A DNA stretch of 7,101 nucleotides from Bacteroidota bacterium (GTDB lineage: Bacteria; Bacteroidota; Bacteroidia; Chitinophagales; Chitinophagaceae): contig JAFAGE010000359.1 in the NCBI GenBank assembly GCA_023423015.1, positions 1-7,101 of the forward strand. The letters run 5' to 3'. Position 1 is the first letter of the stretch. The number at the start of each line of letters is the position of its first letter. The position numbers and the translations under genes were made by a program. Positions 1 to 7,041 of this stretch are shown one piece after another. The notes beneath the pieces are model-generated. The model was not told the DNA's origin and did not search any database. It saw only the letters and a list, made by a program, of their open reading frames with translations.

Positions 1-357
1 GATGATCACCTCGTCGCCCTTGTCGATAACCGCAAAAACCGCATTGGCGAGGCTTTGTTTTGCCCCGGTTGATACAACGATGTTCTCGGGTTTGTAATCG
101 AGGTTATTGTCCCTTTTCAACTTGTAGCAAACAGCCTCCCGGAGTTCAGGATAGCCGGCTACCGGCGGATAATGGCTCCAGTTCTCTTCCACGGCCTTAA
201 CCGCAGCCTTCTTAATGTGTTCGGGCGTGTCGAAATCGGGTTCTCCAAGACTGAGGTCAATTACATCGATGCCCTGGCTGCGGAGTTCACGGCCTAACTT
301 GGCCATTTTCAATGTTTCCGGCTCGGCAAAACGTTCTAATCGGGGTGATAACTGCAT
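1..357 (-). CDS. Class I/II PLP-dependent aminotransferase, aspartate aminotransferase-like (5' part only, runs off the left edge)
   Basis: Reading the minus strand from the ATG at 357-355 gives 119 codons that stay open to base 1, so only the N-terminal part of a protein normally near 390-400 residues is present. Visible family marks are the S-L-G-E-P-D-F segment at residues 36-42, the HYPPVAGYPELREAV segment at 62-76 (the Y-x-P-x-x-G-x-x-E-L-R pattern of subgroup I-beta enzymes), and S-T-G-A-K-Q-S at 96-102, the glycine-rich turn that contacts the PLP phosphate. The lysine that forms the PLP Schiff base lies outside the window. Such cytosolic enzymes move an amino group between an amino acid and 2-oxoglutarate; the exact substrate (aspartate or another) cannot be told from this part. 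No ATG lies upstream in frame before the TAG near 394-396, so this start is the only reasonable one. The region before it is A-rich with no Shine-Dalgarno. The gene is divergent from secDF. Confidence 0.9.
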   Translation of the reverse strand, partial: MQLSPRLERFAEPETLKMAKLGRELRSQGIDVIDLSLGEPDFDTPEHIKKAAVKAVEENWSHYPPVAGYPELREAVCYKLKRDNNLDYKPENIVVSTGAKQSLANAVFAVIDKGDEVII

Positions 358-374
358 TGCTGGTGTTGCTTTTT

Positions 375-402
375 TTTGAGACGCAAAAGTATTCTATCTT
401 CG
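375..402 (+). promoter_or_regulatory. Putative promoter for the secDF operon
   Basis: TATCTTCG at 395-402 is a one-mismatch version of the Bacteroidota -7 element TAnnTTTG. TTTG at 375-378 lies 16 bases upstream, slightly closer than usual for a -33 element. Transcription would begin near 408, leaving an A-rich leader of about 24 bases before the secDF ATG at 432. This candidate is weaker than the opposing promoter on the minus strand and shares almost all of its DNA with it. Confidence 0.45.
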
Positions 403-412
403 CAAACTCAAA
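384..412 (-). promoter_or_regulatory. Putative Bacteroidota-type promoter for the aminotransferase
   Basis: On the minus strand, TACTTTTG (391-384) matches the Bacteroidota -7 consensus TAnnTTTG at every fixed base. A TTTG at 412-409 stands 17 bases upstream as a -33 element, which is at the short end of the spacing known for this phylum. Transcription would begin near 379, giving a leader of about 20 bases before the ATG at 357. The element overlaps the secDF promoter candidate, so two polymerases could hardly bind at once. The match is seen directly; activity is inferred. Confidence 0.55.
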
Positions 413-431
413 AAAATAAACTATACCCTCA

Positions 432-3400
432 ATGCGAGTTCTGGTCAGCATTTTTACTGCTCTTCTGATCCTGATATCCTTATACCAACTTTCTTTCACC
501 TGGTTCGTGAACAAACACGAAAAAGCAATGAAAGAGAAGGCGTTACAACAAACAAGAAGAGCCTTCCCCTCGTTTAAGCTGGCAGAAAAAGAAACTCTAC
601 AGAATTTGCAGGATTCGGGGTACAAATTTTACCACGAACGCCTTGAACGTCTTCTCGATTCCACCAAGGATGAAAAAATTACCTGGTGGGGTCAGTCATA
701 CCAGAAAGCCAAGGAAAGCGAACTGCTGCTTGGTCTGGACCTGCAGGGTGGTATCAACGTTACGCTGGACGTAGCTCTCGACGGGCTGATCCGGGGTTTG
801 GCGAACAACCCGAAAGACCCCGCTCTGCAACGTGCAATTCAGGAAGCACAACGCAGAAAACTTAACAGCGACCAGAACTTCATCGATCTTTTCGGCTCCT
901 CATATCTTGACCAGAACCCGAATGGCCGTCTTGCCGGCCTGTTTGCGAATGCCACAAGAAATAAGTTAAGCGTCATTGCATCGAACCAGGCTGTGCTTGA
1001 TTATATCCGCCAGCAGGCAAATGCCGCTATGCAGCAGACTTACCAGGTATTGCAGAAACGTATTGACAAATTCGGCGTAGCCCAGCCTAACATCAGCCTC
1101 GATGAGAACAAAGGTATCATCACCGTAGAGCTCGCGGGTGCTACTGATCCCGAACGTGTAAGAAGATATTTACAATCGACAGCGAACCTCCAGTTTTTTG
1201 AAGTATTTACGCTGAATGATGCTGCAATGGTATCCGGCTTGCAAAATGCCGATAAGGCAGTGGAAACAGCCATCTATGGTTCTGATGGCGGCGGTACACG
1301 CGATTCAGCTGCGGCTGCATTGGCAGATGCCGACTCTGCAACTGCAAATCAAACTGACAGTGCGGCTCTTGCAAACCGCGCCAACCCATTGTTCAGGGTG
1401 CTGATGCCTCAGCAGCCATACCAGGACGAATCCGGCAGGCAATTATTTGGTTCATCAATTGGCCGGAGTCTCATCCGCGATACAGCGAAGGTTAATGCTT
1501 ATCTCAGAATTCCGGCTGTAGCATCATCGTTTCCTCCCAATGCAAGATTCGTATGGGGCAAACAGGAAAGAGACCAGGAAGGAAAACTGCTGAACTTCCT
1601 CGATCTGTATGCGATTCAAACAATTCCCGGTAAAGAAGGGGCTCTAATAGAAGGTAATGCCATTGAGAGTGCCGAACAAAGCTTCGACCCGATTACCAAC
1701 GAAGTGTTGGTAAACATGAGCATGAACAGCGCAGGTGCAAGAACCTGGGCACAGATGACTGAAAGGTCGGCCCGCGAAAGAAGACCGATTGCTATTGTGC
1801 TCGATGACATCGTTTACTCCGCTCCGGTTGCCAGCGAAAAAATTGAAGGAGGTAACTCCCGCATCACCATGGGTCGTGGTGCACAAGGCAACACTCAACT
1901 GGTCGTAAACGAAGCGCAGGATCTTGCGAATATCCTCAAGGCAGGTAAACTCGAAGCACCAGCGCGTATTGTACAGGACCAGGTAGTTGGACCTACACTG
2001 GGTGAAGAAGCCGTACGTGGTGGTGTACTGTCATTTACCATTTCATTTGTGATCATCTTCCTGTTGATGATTGTTTATTACAACACTGCAGGTATAGTTG
2101 CCAATATTGCGCTCATTCTGAACCTGCTGTTTACAGTAGGTGTTTTAAGTGCCTTAAATGCTACGCTCACAGCCCCGGGTATCGCAGGTCTGGTGTTGAC
2201 CATCGGTATGGCCGTTGATACGAACGTAATCATATTCGAACGTATCAAAGACGAACTTGGGCGTGGAGCAAGTCACCAGCAGGCGGTGAAACTCGGTTAT
2301 TCGAGATCGTTACCTCCTGTATTGGATGCGCATATCACCACTTTGTTAACCGCAATCATCCTGGCTATTTATGGACTGGGACCGGTACTCGGTTTTGCAA
2401 CAACACAGATACTGGGTATCCTGCTGTCCTTATTCTGCGGTATTCTGGTGTCGCGTTTGATCACCGATGCTTACATGAACAAAGACAGGCACTTCAAGTA
2501 TTTCACTTCTGCTTCAAAAAGAATATTCCGCAATGCGAACTACAATTTCATCAAATACCGCAAGGTAGCATACGTGATCTCTGCAGTTGTACTCGCTTTA
2601 GGCATTGGTGCATTCTTTAACGGATTCAAACAAGGTGTTGAATTTAGCGGTGGACGGAGCTATGTGGTGCAATTCGATAAGCCACATACTTCAGAGGAAG
2701 TTCGTACAGCACTGGAAACGGTTTTCGAAGGAGCTCCAAGCGTGAAGTCGTATGGTACTACTGGCGACCAGTTTGATATCACGACGGACTACATGATCAA
2801 CGAAGAAGGAAAGAGAGCTGACTCTGCAGTGTTGAAAACATTATATGCAGGTTTGCAACCTTTACTCGGCGATGTGTCGTACGAACAATTTGCAACAAGA
2901 TCAATTCAGGGTTCAAAACGCGTGGATCCAACGATATCAGACGACCTTAAGACGGGGGCGCAATGGGCAACCTTCTGGTCGCTCCTGATCATAGCCCTTT
3001 ACATTTTCATCCGTTTCCGCGACTGGCGCTACTCCCTGGGTACGCTGGTGGCATTGGGTCACGACGTGATGATCATTCTTATCGTATTCTCTTTCTTTAA
3101 GGATATTGTACCGTTCCCGCTTGAAATTGACCAGCACTTCATCGCTGCGATATTGACGGTTATCGGTTTCTCCATGAATGATACAGTGGTTGTGTATGAC
3201 CGTATCCGTGAGTACAGCCATGAACACAGAACGGGCGATAAGGCAAGTATCATCAATGCGGCTATCAACCATACATTGAGCAGAACAATCATGACCTCAT
3301 TCACGGTATTCCTTACCATTCTCACGCTATTCCTGGTAGGTGGAGAAGTGACTAAAGGTTTTGCATTCGCTATGCTCCTCGGTGTGGTAACAGGTACTTA

Positions 3401-3524
3401 CTCATCCATTTTCGTTGCGGCGCCGATTCTCGTAGACTTCGCCCGGAACAAGCCTTTGGGAGATATTAACCCGAATGCAAGTTCAGGTGAATCACTTAAG
3501 AAGAGACCAGCCTTGGCGAAATAG
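432..3524 (+). CDS. secDF: Fused protein translocase subunit SecDF
   Basis: This inner-membrane RND-family protein of 1030 residues works with SecYEG, using the proton gradient to help pull exported proteins out on the periplasmic side. The SecD half has a first membrane helix at about 5-25, the G-L-D-L-Q-G-G motif at 101-107, a long periplasmic region to about 525, then helices from about 532 including A-V-D-T-N-V with D596. The SecF half starts near 700, with G-V-E-F-S-G-G at 735-741 and the M-N-D-T-V motif with D917. By alignment from memory, D596, D917 and R951 match D340, D637 and R671, which are needed for proton coupling in Thermus SecDF; the 34-residue spacing from D917 to R951 is the same. 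The length fits the fused, enlarged Bacteroidota form. An Ala/Asp/Ser-rich stretch at 291-315 looks like a flexible insert. A TAA at 417-419 in frame upstream and no other ATG fix the start. It is the first gene of a probable three-gene operon. Confidence 0.97.
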   Translation: MRVLVSIFTALLILISLYQLSFTWFVNKHEKAMKEKALQQTRRAFPSFKLAEKETLQNLQDSGYKFYHERLERLLDSTKDEKITWWGQSYQKAKESELLLGLDLQGGINVTLDVALDGLIRGLANNPKDPALQRAIQEAQRRKLNSDQNFIDLFGSSYLDQNPNGRLAGLFANATRNKLSVIASNQAVLDYIRQQANAAMQQTYQVLQKRIDKFGVAQPNISLDENKGIITVELAGATDPERVRRYLQSTANLQFFEVFTLNDAAMVSGLQNADKAVETAIYGSDGGGTRDSAAAALADADSATANQTDSAALANRANPLFRVLMPQQPYQDESGRQLFGSSIGRSLIRDTAKVNAYLRIPAVASSFPPNARFVWGKQERDQEGKLLNFLDLYAIQTIPGKEGALIEGNAIESAEQSFDPITNEVLVNMSMNSAGARTWAQMTERSARERRPIAIVLDDIVYSAPVASEKIEGGNSRITMGRGAQGNTQLVVNEAQDLANILKAGKLEAPARIVQDQVVGPTLGEEAVRGGVLSFTISFVIIFLLMIVYYNTAGIVANIALILNLLFTVGVLSALNATLTAPGIAGLVLTIGMAVDTNVIIFERIKDELGRGASHQQAVKLGYSRSLPPVLDAHITTLLTAIILAIYGLGPVLGFATTQILGILLSLFCGILVSRLITDAYMNKDRHFKYFTSASKRIFRNANYNFIKYRKVAYVISAVVLALGIGAFFNGFKQGVEFSGGRSYVVQFDKPHTSEEVRTALETVFEGAPSVKSYGTTGDQFDITTDYMINEEGKRADSAVLKTLYAGLQPLLGDVSYEQFATRSIQGSKRVDPTISDDLKTGAQWATFWSLLIIALYIFIRFRDWRYSLGTLVALGHDVMIILIVFSFFKDIVPFPLEIDQHFIAAILTVIGFSMNDTVVVYDRIREYSHEHRTGDKASIINAAINHTLSRTIMTSFTVFLTILTLFLVGGEVTKGFAFAMLLGVVTGTYSSIFVAAPILVDFARNKPLGDINPNASSGESLKKRPALAK

Positions 3525-3551
3525 CGTTATCTTCATTTTGATTTATTCAGG

Positions 3552-4799
3552 ATGAAATTTGTTTCGATCATATTCAGCAGCTTCAAAATGGCGCTTGAAG
3601 AATTCAGGTCGAACAAGCTTCGTACGTTTTTGTCACTCTTCGGAGTTACCATTGGGATCTTTTGTATCATCAGCGTTCTATCTACCGTAAACAGCCTGGA
3701 ACAGGCAATACAAAACGATATCAAGAGTCTTGGTAACAACACTGTATACATCGACAAATGGGAATACAGCGGAGGTGATGAATACCCCTGGTGGAAATAT
3801 GTAAATCGTCCCGAGCCGAAATCCACAGAAGTTGAAATGATCCGGAACAAGGTTCCGGCAGCCGGAAACGTGGTGTTCCAGATGGATATCAACGATGCCA
3901 TTGAATATGGAAACTCCATTATCAGGAACGTAAGCTATTACGGAATCTCAGAACAATTCTTCGGTATACAGCCTGTAGAAGTGGCATTCGGCAGAAGCCT
4001 GCAGGATCGCGACTTTGGGCAGATAACGAATTCGATAATTATCGGCAACACTGTTGCTACTGAACTTTTCGGCAAACCGGAAAACGCCGTTGGTAAACAG
4101 GTTAAGTTGAAGAACGATAAAATCGCAATCGTTGTTGGTGTGATCAGGAAGCAGGGCAAGAGCATTCTTGAAATGTGGAACTTCGACAATTGTATCATGA
4201 TGCCCGACCGGGCTCTCACGCAACTGGTGCCGGAAAAGTATGCCAATCCGAAAATCATTGTTCAGGGAAAAGATAATGTGCCCACTGCCATGTTGCTCGA
4301 CGAATTGACCGGAGCCATGCGCTCGTTGCGAAAACTAAAACCTTCGCAGGAAAATAATTTTTCGCTCAACGATATTGATTCATTCAGCAAATTCATCAGC
4401 GAGCTTTCCTCAAATGTGAGTATCGGTGGATGGGCAATTGCGGCGTTGTCTTTAATTGTCGGAATGTTTGGCGTAGCCAACATCATGTTTGTAACCGTAC
4501 GTGAACGAACTTCACAAATTGGTTTGAAGAAAGCACTCGGAGCGAAACGCTCAACCATCCTCACAGAATTTCTGCTTGAGTCGGCTTTCCTTTGTATCCT
4601 CGGTGGCTTGATTGGTTTGTTACTCGTATTTATTCTTACCAAGATTGTTACCGTAGCTTTAGGATTCCCGCTATTTATTTCATTCGACATTATGTTGCTG
4701 GCCATCGGTATTTGTGTATTGGTGGGCGTGCTTGCCGGCATTATCCCTGCTTCCGTGGCAGCCAGGATGGATCCGGTTGTCGCAATAAGATCGAAATAA
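3552..4799 (+). CDS. ABC transporter permease, MacB/FtsX family
   Basis: The 415-residue inner-membrane protein has the usual architecture of this family. A short cytoplasmic start is followed by a first helix at about 25-46 (preceded by R-S-N-K-L-R-T-F-L-S), then a periplasmic MacB core-type domain at about 50-285, and three C-terminal helices at about 294-316, 343-366 and 378-402 forming the FtsX domain. The stretch E-R-T-S-Q-I-G-L-K-K-A-L-G-A between the second and third helices is the conserved cytoplasmic segment thought to contact the ATPase. The end, I-P-A-S-V-A-A-R-M-D-P-V-V-A-I-R, is also typical. Such permeases work with a separate MacB/LolD-type ATPase to export peptides, antibiotics or lipoproteins, or to transmit force to the periplasm. 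No ATPase is in the window, so the substrate cannot be named. The gene starts 27 bases after secDF and ends 3 bases before tsaD, so co-transcription is likely. Confidence 0.92.
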   Translation: MKFVSIIFSSFKMALEEFRSNKLRTFLSLFGVTIGIFCIISVLSTVNSLEQAIQNDIKSLGNNTVYIDKWEYSGGDEYPWWKYVNRPEPKSTEVEMIRNKVPAAGNVVFQMDINDAIEYGNSIIRNVSYYGISEQFFGIQPVEVAFGRSLQDRDFGQITNSIIIGNTVATELFGKPENAVGKQVKLKNDKIAIVVGVIRKQGKSILEMWNFDNCIMMPDRALTQLVPEKYANPKIIVQGKDNVPTAMLLDELTGAMRSLRKLKPSQENNFSLNDIDSFSKFISELSSNVSIGGWAIAALSLIVGMFGVANIMFVTVRERTSQIGLKKALGAKRSTILTEFLLESAFLCILGGLIGLLLVFILTKIVTVALGFPLFISFDIMLLAIGICVLVGVLAGIIPASVAARMDPVVAIRSK

Positions 4800-4802
4800 G
4801 TC

Positions 4803-5798
4803 ATGAGTGTAAACATACTAGCCATCGAATCTTCCTGCGATGAAACCTCTGCAGCGGTATGTACCGATGGAAGAATCCTTTCAAACTTTATCGCCAACCA
4901 GACGATTCACGCAGAATACGGAGGCGTTGTACCCGAGCTCGCTTCGCGAGCTCACATGCAGAATATAGTACCGGTGGTAGATGCTGCACTTCGCAAAGCA
5001 GGCATTTCCCTGAAAGACCTCAGTGCGGTCGCATTTACCCGGGCGCCCGGACTTATCGGCTCGTTGCTGGTTGGAAGTCAATTTGCAAAGTCTCTTTCAC
5101 TTGCGCTCAATATCCCGCTTATTGCAATAAACCATATGCAGGCTCATGTGCTGGCCAACCTGATTGATGAACCGCGTCCTTCGTTTCCTTTTTTATGTCT
5201 CACGGTTAGTGGCGGACACACGCAGATTGTTCTCTGCCGTTCTGCATTAGATCAGGAAGTTATTGGTAAATCGATGGACGATGCAGCTGGTGAAGCTTTT
5301 GATAAATCCGCCAAGCTTTTGGGTCTTCCCTATCCTGGCGGACCCCTGATAGATACTTATGCAAAGCAGGGAAACGCAAAACGTTTTTCTTTTCCCGAAC
5401 CGCAGATTCCCGGGCTGGATTTCAGTTTCAGTGGACTTAAAACGGCCATCCTCTATTTTATCCGCGATGCTGAACAACAAGAGGAGGGATTTATTAAAGC
5501 GAACATAAACGACATCTGTGCGTCGGTCCAGCACCGGATTGTTTCAATACTTCTCAATAAATTACGCAGAGCGTCAATCGAAACCGGTATAAAAGAGATT
5601 TGTATTGCAGGCGGGGTATCTGCAAACAGCCAGCTACGAAGCGATCTAACGGATATGGGCAAACGGTATGATTGGAATACCTATATACCCGCATTTCAGT
5701 ATTGCACCGACAATGCTGCCATGATTGCGATCACTGCTTATTATCGTCACCAGGCAGGATTGCACGATGAATTGAATGTGAAGGTGAGTGCAAGGTAA
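4803..5798 (+). CDS. tsaD: tRNA N6-adenosine threonylcarbamoyltransferase TsaD
   Basis: TsaD transfers the threonylcarbamoyl group of TC-AMP to A37 of tRNAs that read ANN codons, with TsaB and TsaE as partners, in the cytosol. At 331 residues it is close to the E. coli length of 337. Visible marks are A-I-E-S-S-C-D-E-T at 7-15, P-E-x-A-S-R-x-H near 44-52, the metal-binding H-M-Q-A-H with H111 and H115 (same numbers as in E. coli), S-G-G-H-T-Q at 136-141, D-D-A-A-G-E-A-F-D-K at 159-168, A-G-G-V-S-A-N at 269-275 and the third metal ligand D303 in T-D-N-A-A. The whole ASKHA fold therefore appears intact. The start is fixed because the codon two before the ATG is the permease stop: TAA-GTC-ATG in one frame, implying translational coupling. 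The gene converges on the dehydrogenase with 31 bases between the stop codons. Confidence 0.98.
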   Translation: MSVNILAIESSCDETSAAVCTDGRILSNFIANQTIHAEYGGVVPELASRAHMQNIVPVVDAALRKAGISLKDLSAVAFTRAPGLIGSLLVGSQFAKSLSLALNIPLIAINHMQAHVLANLIDEPRPSFPFLCLTVSGGHTQIVLCRSALDQEVIGKSMDDAAGEAFDKSAKLLGLPYPGGPLIDTYAKQGNAKRFSFPEPQIPGLDFSFSGLKTAILYFIRDAEQQEEGFIKANINDICASVQHRIVSILLNKLRRASIETGIKEICIAGGVSANSQLRSDLTDMGKRYDWNTYIPAFQYCTDNAAMIAITAYYRHQAGLHDELNVKVSAR

Positions 5799-5812
5799 CC
5801 TTCCATTTTCAC
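5778..5812. terminator. Possible hairpin at the convergent junction after tsaD
   Basis: The last codons of tsaD and the following bases can fold: 5778-5786 pairs with 5804-5812 (nine pairs, two of them G-U in the plus-strand RNA), and AAGG at 5792-5795 pairs with CCTT at 5799-5802 around the TAA stop as loop. An asymmetric bulge of five bases against one separates the two stems. There is no run of T after it on either strand, so it is not a textbook intrinsic terminator. It could still shape the 3' end of tsaD mRNA or of the converging dehydrogenase mRNA. Confidence 0.25.
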
Positions 5813-5833
5813 GTCTGCCGTTTGCCGTCTCAC
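5807..5833 (-). repeat. Short heptamer repeat array, left copy (inverted relative to the array at 7051-7101)
   Basis: Read on the minus strand this stretch divides into GTGAGA (5833-5828) followed by three in-phase heptamers, CGGCAAA (5827-5821), then a CGGCAGA unit (5820-5814) and a CGTGAAA unit (5813-5807). Sixteen bases (5827-5812) match 15 of 16 bases of 7051-7066 on the plus strand, and the alignment continues if one whole heptamer is removed from the right copy. The first unit contains the TGA that ends the dehydrogenase gene (5832-5830). A second TGA (5811-5809) follows in the same frame 21 bases later. The array fills most of the 31-base gap between the two convergent genes. Confidence 0.65.
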
Positions 5834-7029
5834 ATACCTGCATATTCCTTCAGGTATTCAAAAGCCGGCGTAATCATGCCTTTTCTCACCATGGTTGCGC
5901 GTTCGATTACAGGTGAGCCATTACCGGTAAGATCGGGAAGTATATGCTTGATGAGTTGTTCTCCAAAAAATCTTGATGCATCCCGGGGAAGTTCATTGGG
6001 CAGATTCCCTACTGCCATCACATCGACGGAAGTTTCAAGATAAGGCTCGGTTTTTTCGAGCGTCTTTTTATCAACACCGTAAACCGGATCGATAATTGTG
6101 GCATCACCCATGTTAATGGGTACAGAACCGTTTTTATCGTCGGTTATATCAGCAATCGTGGTAATTCTGAAATCCGGTTCGGCAACCTGGCTTTTTTCAA
6201 ACAAACGCGGCACATTTTCATCCCAGTAAATACCGTTCATGAGAATGTCGGCCTGTTTTGTATAAGGGGTAAACTGGCTCTGGTACAATGCAGGATTCTC
6301 GTGAAACTCGTCGCGGTTATACTTTCCACCTGATGTTGGACGATACAAATCTGCGCCTTTCAGATGTGTGAACACCGGGTAAGGAAAATCGCGCGATAAA
6401 AACTCAGTAGGCTCTACCTCGAATATTTCCATCAGGTTCATCACTTCGAGTATTCCGTGCGCCACCCGGCCTGAACCGGTAATTACCACTTTGATCTGAG
6501 GAAGTCGCAAACCAAAATAAGTATGTATCAATTCACGAAAACTGCGCTGTTTATAAACGCGTTCAAGCGCGTAAGCACCGGTGCGGTTTCCATATGCAAT
6601 GATGCCATTGTGTGCACCAACGATACCCGCGAAAAAACCAAAGCCCAGGATGCGTTGCCCGTCGTCGTGCTCCATACACTCATAGTCGATCAGCGTGATT
6701 TTCTTATCCAATAGCGCACGAAATAATCTTTGGTTGTAGAGTTGTTTCTTTTTGGTGTGAGAGAAGAACAGGTATGTCTTTTCCGGAATCAGTTCGTCGA
6801 TACTGACCTCTTTAATTCCAAATAGGATGTCGCAGTGGCTAAGATCTTTGCTTACGGTGATTCCGGCAGACTCGTACTCGCGATCGGTAAAACACCGGTC
6901 GGGCGATGATTGTACAGTAATAAAAGTACCCGGGATATTGTTGATTATCCACTTACATTGGGCAGGGGTAAAAGCAACCCGGTTGTCGGCTGGTACTTTT
7001 GTTTCGCGGATCAGACCGAGGTGAGGCAT
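5830..7029 (-). CDS. AlaDH/PNT-superfamily dehydrogenase, similar to NAD-dependent (lysine-forming) saccharopine dehydrogenase
   Basis: The 399-residue cytosolic protein begins G-L-I-R-E-T-K-V-P-A-D-N-R-V-A-F-T-P (residues 5-22), the N-terminal signature of alanine dehydrogenase, transhydrogenase and Lys1-type enzymes. G-I-K-E at 71-74 and F-S-H at 89-91 place K73 and H91 like the catalytic Lys and His of yeast Lys1 (K77, H96; recalled, not aligned here). L-I-D-Y-E at 113-117 and G-F-G-F-F-A-G at 129-135 also follow the Lys1 pattern. The Rossmann loop G-S-G-R-V-A-H-G at 185-192 binds NAD(H). The D-I-L-M-N-G-I-Y-W segment in the second half is again Lys1-like. Length fits the family (about 370-400). 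The expected reaction is reversible cleavage of saccharopine to lysine and 2-oxoglutarate, but the real substrate in this organism is inferred; alanine dehydrogenase is the main alternative. The frame is open upstream to the window edge, but without another ATG, GTG or TTG, and the family signature starts right after this Met. Confidence 0.88.
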   Translation of the reverse strand: MPHLGLIRETKVPADNRVAFTPAQCKWIINNIPGTFITVQSSPDRCFTDREYESAGITVSKDLSHCDILFGIKEVSIDELIPEKTYLFFSHTKKKQLYNQRLFRALLDKKITLIDYECMEHDDGQRILGFGFFAGIVGAHNGIIAYGNRTGAYALERVYKQRSFRELIHTYFGLRLPQIKVVITGSGRVAHGILEVMNLMEIFEVEPTEFLSRDFPYPVFTHLKGADLYRPTSGGKYNRDEFHENPALYQSQFTPYTKQADILMNGIYWDENVPRLFEKSQVAEPDFRITTIADITDDKNGSVPINMGDATIIDPVYGVDKKTLEKTEPYLETSVDVMAVGNLPNELPRDASRFFGEQLIKHILPDLTGNGSPVIERATMVRKGMITPAFEYLKEYAGM

Positions 7030-7033
7030 GGGC

Positions 7034-7041
7034 GAAAGATA
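7034..7041 (-). promoter_or_regulatory. Possible -7 promoter element directly before the dehydrogenase start
   Basis: On the minus strand TATCTTTC (7041-7034) matches TAnnTTTG at all but the last base and is followed by GCCC and the ATG at 7029. If active, transcription would start at or within a few bases of the start codon, making the mRNA leaderless or nearly so. No clear TTTG lies at the -33 distance; that region is C/T-rich DNA leading into the heptamer array. Only half of a promoter is visible, hence the low confidence. Confidence 0.35.

Larger units (their letters stand above)
371..416. repeat. Perfect 10-bp inverted repeat around the divergent promoters
   Basis: TTTTTTTGAG at 371-380 and its exact reverse complement CTCAAAAAAA at 407-416 are separated by 26 bases. 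Each arm contains the TTTG used as the candidate -33 box of the promoter reading inward from that side. The predicted start points (near 408 on plus, near 379 on minus) fall inside or next to the arms, so neither RNA would carry both arms; the symmetry therefore probably acts at the DNA level. A direct repeat CGCAAA also occurs at 382-387 and 401-406 between the arms. It could be an operator or simply promoter symmetry. Confidence 0.6.

Noticed and set aside
287..625. Minus-strand open frame of 112 codons across the divergent promoter region and the start of secDF
   Set aside because: It overlaps the clear aminotransferase start and secDF in other frames, and its translation shows no recognisable domain.
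2937..3325. Two minus-strand open frames opposite the SecF half
   Set aside because: Both are shadows of a conserved coding region; neither has a domain or a promoter-like element.
3525..3551. Internal promoter or terminator between secDF and the permease gene
   Set aside because: TATCTTCA departs from the -7 consensus and no -33 box lies at a fitting distance. No stable hairpin is visible in these 27 bases.
4262..4897. Long minus-strand open frame (211 codons) opposite the permease and the start of tsaD
   Set aside because: It lies antisense to two well-supported genes, shows no family features, and is explained by codon bias of the opposite strand.
4935..4953. Perfect 8-bp stem with 3-base loop (GAGCTCGC / GCGAGCTC) inside tsaD
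   Set aside because: It encodes the conserved ELASRAH stretch of TsaD, so the symmetry is probably a by-product of codon choice. It is far from any gene end and has no T-run.
5778..5798. The end of tsaD (GTGAAGGTGAG) resembling a heptamer array on the plus strand
   Set aside because: It is out of heptamer phase by one base, and the encoded tail (LNVKVSAR) resembles the usual Bacteroidota TsaD ending as I recall it, so it need not come from the repeat.
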